NCBI GenBank assembly: GCA_032353305.1
Contig: JAUCNG010405584.1
Coordinates: 1-10,402, forward strand
Source: Cephalothrix spiralis
Taxonomy: Eukaryota > Nemertea > Palaeonemertea > Archinemertea > Cephalotrichidae
Length of the DNA: 10,402 bases
Direction of reading: 5' to 3'
Below the pieces are notes generated by a model. That model was not told the origin of the DNA and searched no databases. It worked only from the letters and a program-made list of their open reading frames with translations. Shown here piece after piece: positions 7,321 to 10,402 of the stretch. The translations under genes and the position numbers were made by a program. Position 1 is the stretch's first letter. Every line of letters starts with the position of its first letter.

Positions 7321-9855
7321 ATGGATACAGGATACACTCATGGATATTCTTTGCCTACATTTGACATTTGTTATGCTTTGTATGGCGCTTTACTTATGCT
7401 ACAAATGATGAAAGACAACAAAAAATATTTTTTGTTCATAAATTTTAGAGATGGATATAAGGACATTGTTAAATATCTCATTGAATCTGATCAAGATGTT
7501 AATATCACTCACGAAAATGGGTGTACGGTGTTGATGTTTGCTACATATGAAGGTAATCTAGAGATGGTTAGGCTACTAATAGAAAATAACGCAGATGTAA
7601 ATCATGCTGAAAATAATGGTTGGACAGTACTGTTCTTTGCGGCTCAAAATGGTCATTTAGACTGTTTAAAATATCTTATACAAAACAATGCAGATGTAAA
7701 TCATGTTGCAAATGATGGTTCGACAGCACTGTTACCTGCGGCTCAAAATGGCAATCTAGACTGTTTGAAATACCTTATACAAAACAATGCAGATGTAAAT
7801 TATGCTGTAAATGATGTTTGGACAGCACTGCTTCTTGCGGCTCAAAATGGTCATTTAGACTGTTTGAAATACCTTATACAGAACAATGCAGATGCAAAAT
7901 ATGTTCCAAATGATGGTTTTACAGCACTGTTATATGCGGCTATAAATGGACATTTAGACTGTTTGGAATACCTTATACAAAACAATGCAGATGTAAATCA
8001 TGCTAAAAATGATGGTTCGACAGCACTGTTCCTTGCGGCTCAAAATGGTCATTTAGACTGTTTGAAATCTCTTATACAAAACAATGCAGATGTAAATCAT
8101 GTTACAAATGATGGTTCGACATCACTGTTCATTGCGGCTCAAAATAGTAATTTAGACTGCTTGGAATATCTTATACAAAACAATGCAGATGTAAATCATG
8201 CTAAAAATGATGGTTTGACAGCACTGTTCCTTGCGGCTCAAAATGGTCATTTAGACTGTTTGAAATATCTTATCCAAAACAATGCAAATGTAAAGATTAC
8301 TGATAGTACATGTTATGGGTTTTCAGTTTTATTTTATTCAGCAAAAGAAGGTCATTTGGAATGTGTTGAATTTCTTTTGAAGCAAAATGAATTTTCCTTA
8401 TCTTCGTGTAATTGTTTTCCGGATTGTTTAGGGATTGCTGCATTAAATGGTCATGTCAATGTTCTATTAACTATCATTAAAGCTGGGTTTAATATAAATC
8501 TCGAAGAAGAGGCGATAAGCGACGCCGTTGACAATAACTTTTGCAATTGTCTTCTGATTCATTTTGAAAATGTTAAGAAATGTTGTAAAATAATAAAAGA
8601 CCTAAGAGATCTAAGCATAGTGAATGAAATGGACAAACACACTTTGGGAATATTCATTGACTTAAATGAAAAGCGAATTACTGATCTTGATCGATTAAAG
8701 GAACAAAAAGACGAGCTGTCGAAACATTTTATTCTTTCTCAAAAAGATCTACGGAATATGATTAATGGAATTATCATATCTCAAGAAAATGAAGTAATCA
8801 TGGTTACATTTCAAATTCAAGATCGCATATTGGGTAAAGGATCGTTTGGAATAGTTAGATTAGGTATTACAAAAGACATAACTTATAAACAAGTTGCAGT
8901 TAAATGCATTGACTTTCAGAAAAATAAAAAAATTCTTCCTCTTCTTTCAAAAGAAACTGATTGCCTAATAAAACTACGTCATGAATTTTTAGTCAGTTTC
9001 TTTGGCCATAAAATGGAATATGATTTTAAGCTAGGAAAGACAATGGTTTACATAGTTACTGAACTATGTCGCGAGGATCTTTATGACTTTTATATTCAAG
9101 ATGGCTACGCAAATACAAGAAACCCAAGACATGCTACTGATTTTGCATTGACTTTACAGCAGTATATTAGTCATGCCATTCAAATTCTCAGTGGAATGGA
9201 ATATATTCATTCCCAATCGTGTATTCATAAAGACATTAAACTGAAGAATATTCTTCTCAGTTTTGACAACAAAGCAAAGATTTGTGACTTTGGCCTTGCT
9301 GATATTTTCGAAGGTGGAGTTGAGAAAACAAACAACTTTAAAGGTACCAAATTATACTCAGCACCAGAGGTCTTGAGGATACCATGCAGATATTCACCAG
9401 CCTCTGATCAATTTGCCGTGGGTCTTATTTTAGTAGAGATGTACGTTGGCGAGTCGTACTACAAACTGGACCCATTTGATAAATATCCAACACATGACGT
9501 TAGCACATTACTTAAAGATGGTACAACGCCTGGAATAGGTGATCCAACACGGGAAATTGAAAAGGGCATCGTATCAATCATAAATGGATGCTTAGAGTAT
9601 GACTATGACAAACGTTTATTGGCTAAGAATGCTAAAAAGAGGTTTGAAGACGTTCTGAGGGAACTTCAGTCCGAAAACCCTGACCTTAGGCCTCTGAAAA
9701 TGAGTGAATACAAAATACCAGATGTGAGTGACACTATCATGGATTTATTTAGTCAAACTCAAACATCAAGGGACAATGTGCAACCAGCTAGTACACTTTT
9801 TAAATGTGGCACCCAAAGTGCAACTAGTTCAATGAACTTTTTGTCGACACAGTGA
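7321..9855 (+). CDS. Ankyrin-repeat protein kinase (ANK array, then Ser/Thr-type kinase), 844 aa
   Basis: ANK repeats run from about residue 44 (half repeat) to 395. Residues 98-328 are seven near-identical 33-residue units. Residues 396-494 are a helical linker with coiled-coil character near 445-475. The kinase domain spans about 495-790: glycine loop GKGSFGIV (505-512), lysine K528 in VAVK, helix-C glutamate E545, HKDIKLKN with catalytic D638 and N643, DFG 656-658, GTKLYSAPE 675-683, D696 and R765. The catalytic residues are intact, so activity is likely. HKD replaces HRD, making it a non-RD kinase. GTKLYSAPE and GLILVEM suggest Ser/Thr specificity and loosely recall eIF2-alpha kinases. 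RIPK4 and ANKK1 have the reverse domain order; TNNI3K has this order. The tail 800-844 is Ser/Thr-rich. The ATG has A at -3, G at +4 and an in-frame stop 27 bases before it. Residues 1-42 do not look like ankyrin and may be intronic. Confidence 0.9.
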   Translation: MDTGYTHGYSLPTFDICYALYGALLMLQMMKDNKKYFLFINFRDGYKDIVKYLIESDQDVNITHENGCTVLMFATYEGNLEMVRLLIENNADVNHAENNGWTVLFFAAQNGHLDCLKYLIQNNADVNHVANDGSTALLPAAQNGNLDCLKYLIQNNADVNYAVNDVWTALLLAAQNGHLDCLKYLIQNNADAKYVPNDGFTALLYAAINGHLDCLEYLIQNNADVNHAKNDGSTALFLAAQNGHLDCLKSLIQNNADVNHVTNDGSTSLFIAAQNSNLDCLEYLIQNNADVNHAKNDGLTALFLAAQNGHLDCLKYLIQNNANVKITDSTCYGFSVLFYSAKEGHLECVEFLLKQNEFSLSSCNCFPDCLGIAALNGHVNVLLTIIKAGFNINLEEEAISDAVDNNFCNCLLIHFENVKKCCKIIKDLRDLSIVNEMDKHTLGIFIDLNEKRITDLDRLKEQKDELSKHFILSQKDLRNMINGIIISQENEVIMVTFQIQDRILGKGSFGIVRLGITKDITYKQVAVKCIDFQKNKKILPLLSKETDCLIKLRHEFLVSFFGHKMEYDFKLGKTMVYIVTELCREDLYDFYIQDGYANTRNPRHATDFALTLQQYISHAIQILSGMEYIHSQSCIHKDIKLKNILLSFDNKAKICDFGLADIFEGGVEKTNNFKGTKLYSAPEVLRIPCRYSPASDQFAVGLILVEMYVGESYYKLDPFDKYPTHDVSTLLKDGTTPGIGDPTREIEKGIVSIINGCLEYDYDKRLLAKNAKKRFEDVLRELQSENPDLRPLKMSEYKIPDVSDTIMDLFSQTQTSRDNVQPASTLFKCGTQSATSSMNFLSTQ
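7447..7448 (+). promoter_or_regulatory. Possible splice acceptor inside the predicted N-terminus
   Basis: A T-rich run TATTTTTTGTTCATAAATTTT leads into AG, directly before the first ankyrin-like sequence (DGYKDIVKYLI). If used, the ankyrin part would continue an upstream exon entering at the third base of a codon, and the first 42 residues of the open frame would be intron. The alternative is a true single-exon start at 7321. Confidence 0.35.
7612..8304 (+). repeat. Seven tandem 99-bp ankyrin-encoding units
   Basis: The units start at 7612, 7711, 7810, 7909, 8008, 8107 and 8206, with no indels. Long stretches are nearly identical in DNA, for example CTTATACAAAACAATGCAGA in most units. Differences cluster at codon 4 (W,S,W,F,S,S,L), codon 8 (F,L,L,L,F,F,F), codon 9 (F,P,L,Y,L,I,L), codon 32 (V,A,V,A,V,A,T) and codon 33 (A,V,P,K,T,K,D). 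Codon 32 alternates V and A, and codon 20 is GAA only in units 4 and 6, hinting at duplication in pairs. Confidence 0.95.
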
Positions 9856-10013
9856 ACCGGATCAAGGACCAAAATACTGAACATTTATTTGTATATTTGG
9901 ACTTTTAGACCACTTAATTTAATAATTGCATACAATTTGACGGTAGAATTTGTTTGTCATTCGGTTCACATCGTATATTTCAAATTTGTCATAAGTTTAT
10001 CGTGTCTTTATAT

Positions 10014-10019
10014 ATTAAA
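10014..10019 (+). terminator. Poly(A) signal ATTAAA
   Basis: ATTAAA is the common variant of AATAAA and lies 159 bases after the TGA stop at 9853-9855. A T/G-rich stretch (TTTTGTGATATTTTT) follows near 10044-10058, as expected for cleavage. I saw no AATAAA between the stop and this site. Confidence 0.5.
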
Positions 10020-10299
10020 TACTAAAAGTACTTCGTTCTTCTAATTTTGTGATATTTTTACATATGTCCTATTATGCAGGGCTAGAACAAATTTTTGGTC
10101 TGATTTTATGAGATTTTAGGAGAATCTATGATATCATGAAATTTTATGAGAACTATGAGGTCTATAACCACTTAAAATACATCGAATGTAAATATAGCTA
10201 GCTAATTATATGTCAATACACCTGTACAAAAAACAATTACAGAGGCATATTGTAAATTCGTATCTTAACACATGACCACTTAGGGGGCATCTCAAAATG

Positions 10300-10390
10300 T
10301 CGACAGTTATTTCTATCCGGACAAGTTACGGATAGGGGGAGGGGGTTGAGGCCTGGACGGATAGAAAATGAAACCTGAAGTGTCGATATA
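10300..10390. repeat. Inverted repeat with three CTATCCG/CGGATAG boxes
   Basis: CTATCCG (10313-10319) can pair with CGGATAG at 10329-10335 (9-base loop) or at 10358-10364. The longer outer pairing TTTCTATCCG with CGGATAGAAA extends with gaps to the TGTCGACA/TGTCGATA pair near the edges. It is probably a small TIR element or part of one; the window ends here. Confidence 0.5.
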
Positions 10391-10402
10391 TATACAATAT
10401 AT

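Larger units (their letters stand above)
9856..10402 (+). other. 3' flank of the ankyrin-kinase gene
   Basis: AT-rich 3' UTR and intergenic sequence. It holds the poly(A) signal at 10014-10019, an imperfect repeat of GATTTTATGAG-like phrases near 10100-10155, and the inverted repeat at 10300-10390. No further gene seen. Confidence 0.5.

Noticed and set aside
9490-9855. KEN-type RNase domain after the kinase, as in RNase L and IRE1, which would have made this an RNase L-like protein
   Set aside because: Only about 55 residues follow the kinase fold, too few for a KEN domain, and the activation segment does not look IRE1-like.

Overview
The window looks like a piece of an animal nuclear genome, AT-rich and crowded with short non-autonomous transposons. 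Marine invertebrates, bivalve molluscs for example, are a reasonable guess, but nothing here fixes the taxon. The evidence for a eukaryote is a pair of phase-compatible exons with consensus splice sites, tRNA-derived SINE pieces, terminal-inverted-repeat and foldback elements, and a long ankyrin-kinase gene followed by an ATTAAA poly(A) signal. I see no bacterial operon structure, no ribosome binding sites and no CRISPR array.

Layout. 1-337: AT-rich, no feature seen. 338-945: a foldback element that is almost one palindrome and carries TGCGCATGCGCA boxes. 1136-1348: a CGAC-rich element with perfect 15-bp ends. 1589-1651: a tandem hairpin motif. 1786-2221: a second foldback element, with a perfect 20-bp hairpin at its centre. 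2290-2490: a SINE fragment. 2578-2712 and 3542-3745: two exons, minus strand, of a secreted protein gene. The intron between them holds SINE-derived sequence. 3915-4107: inverted tRNA-like heads. 4401-4714: a third foldback element. 5265-5801: a decayed mariner-like MITE. 6266-6471: the best preserved SINE copy. 6472-7320: the 5' flank of the main gene. 7321-9855: a plus-strand gene for ankyrin repeats followed by a Ser/Thr-type kinase. 9856-10402: its 3' flank, ending in another small inverted repeat.

Two genes are supported. The large one encodes 844 residues: about ten ankyrin repeats, a helical linker, a kinase domain with HKD in place of HRD, and a Ser/Thr-rich tail. Seven of its repeats are almost identical 99-bp units that differ mainly by amino-acid-changing substitutions at a few fixed positions, two of which correspond to the target-contact surface of ankyrin proteins. 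The second gene was found by joining exons. A signal peptide exon (68 codons) and a proline-rich exon (45 codons) fit in phase 0 and end in an RRKR convertase-like motif; its remaining exons are unknown.

The genes are about 3.6 kb apart on opposite strands, with their 5' ends facing each other. Nothing links them functionally. Most of the space between them and beyond the second gene is transposon debris.
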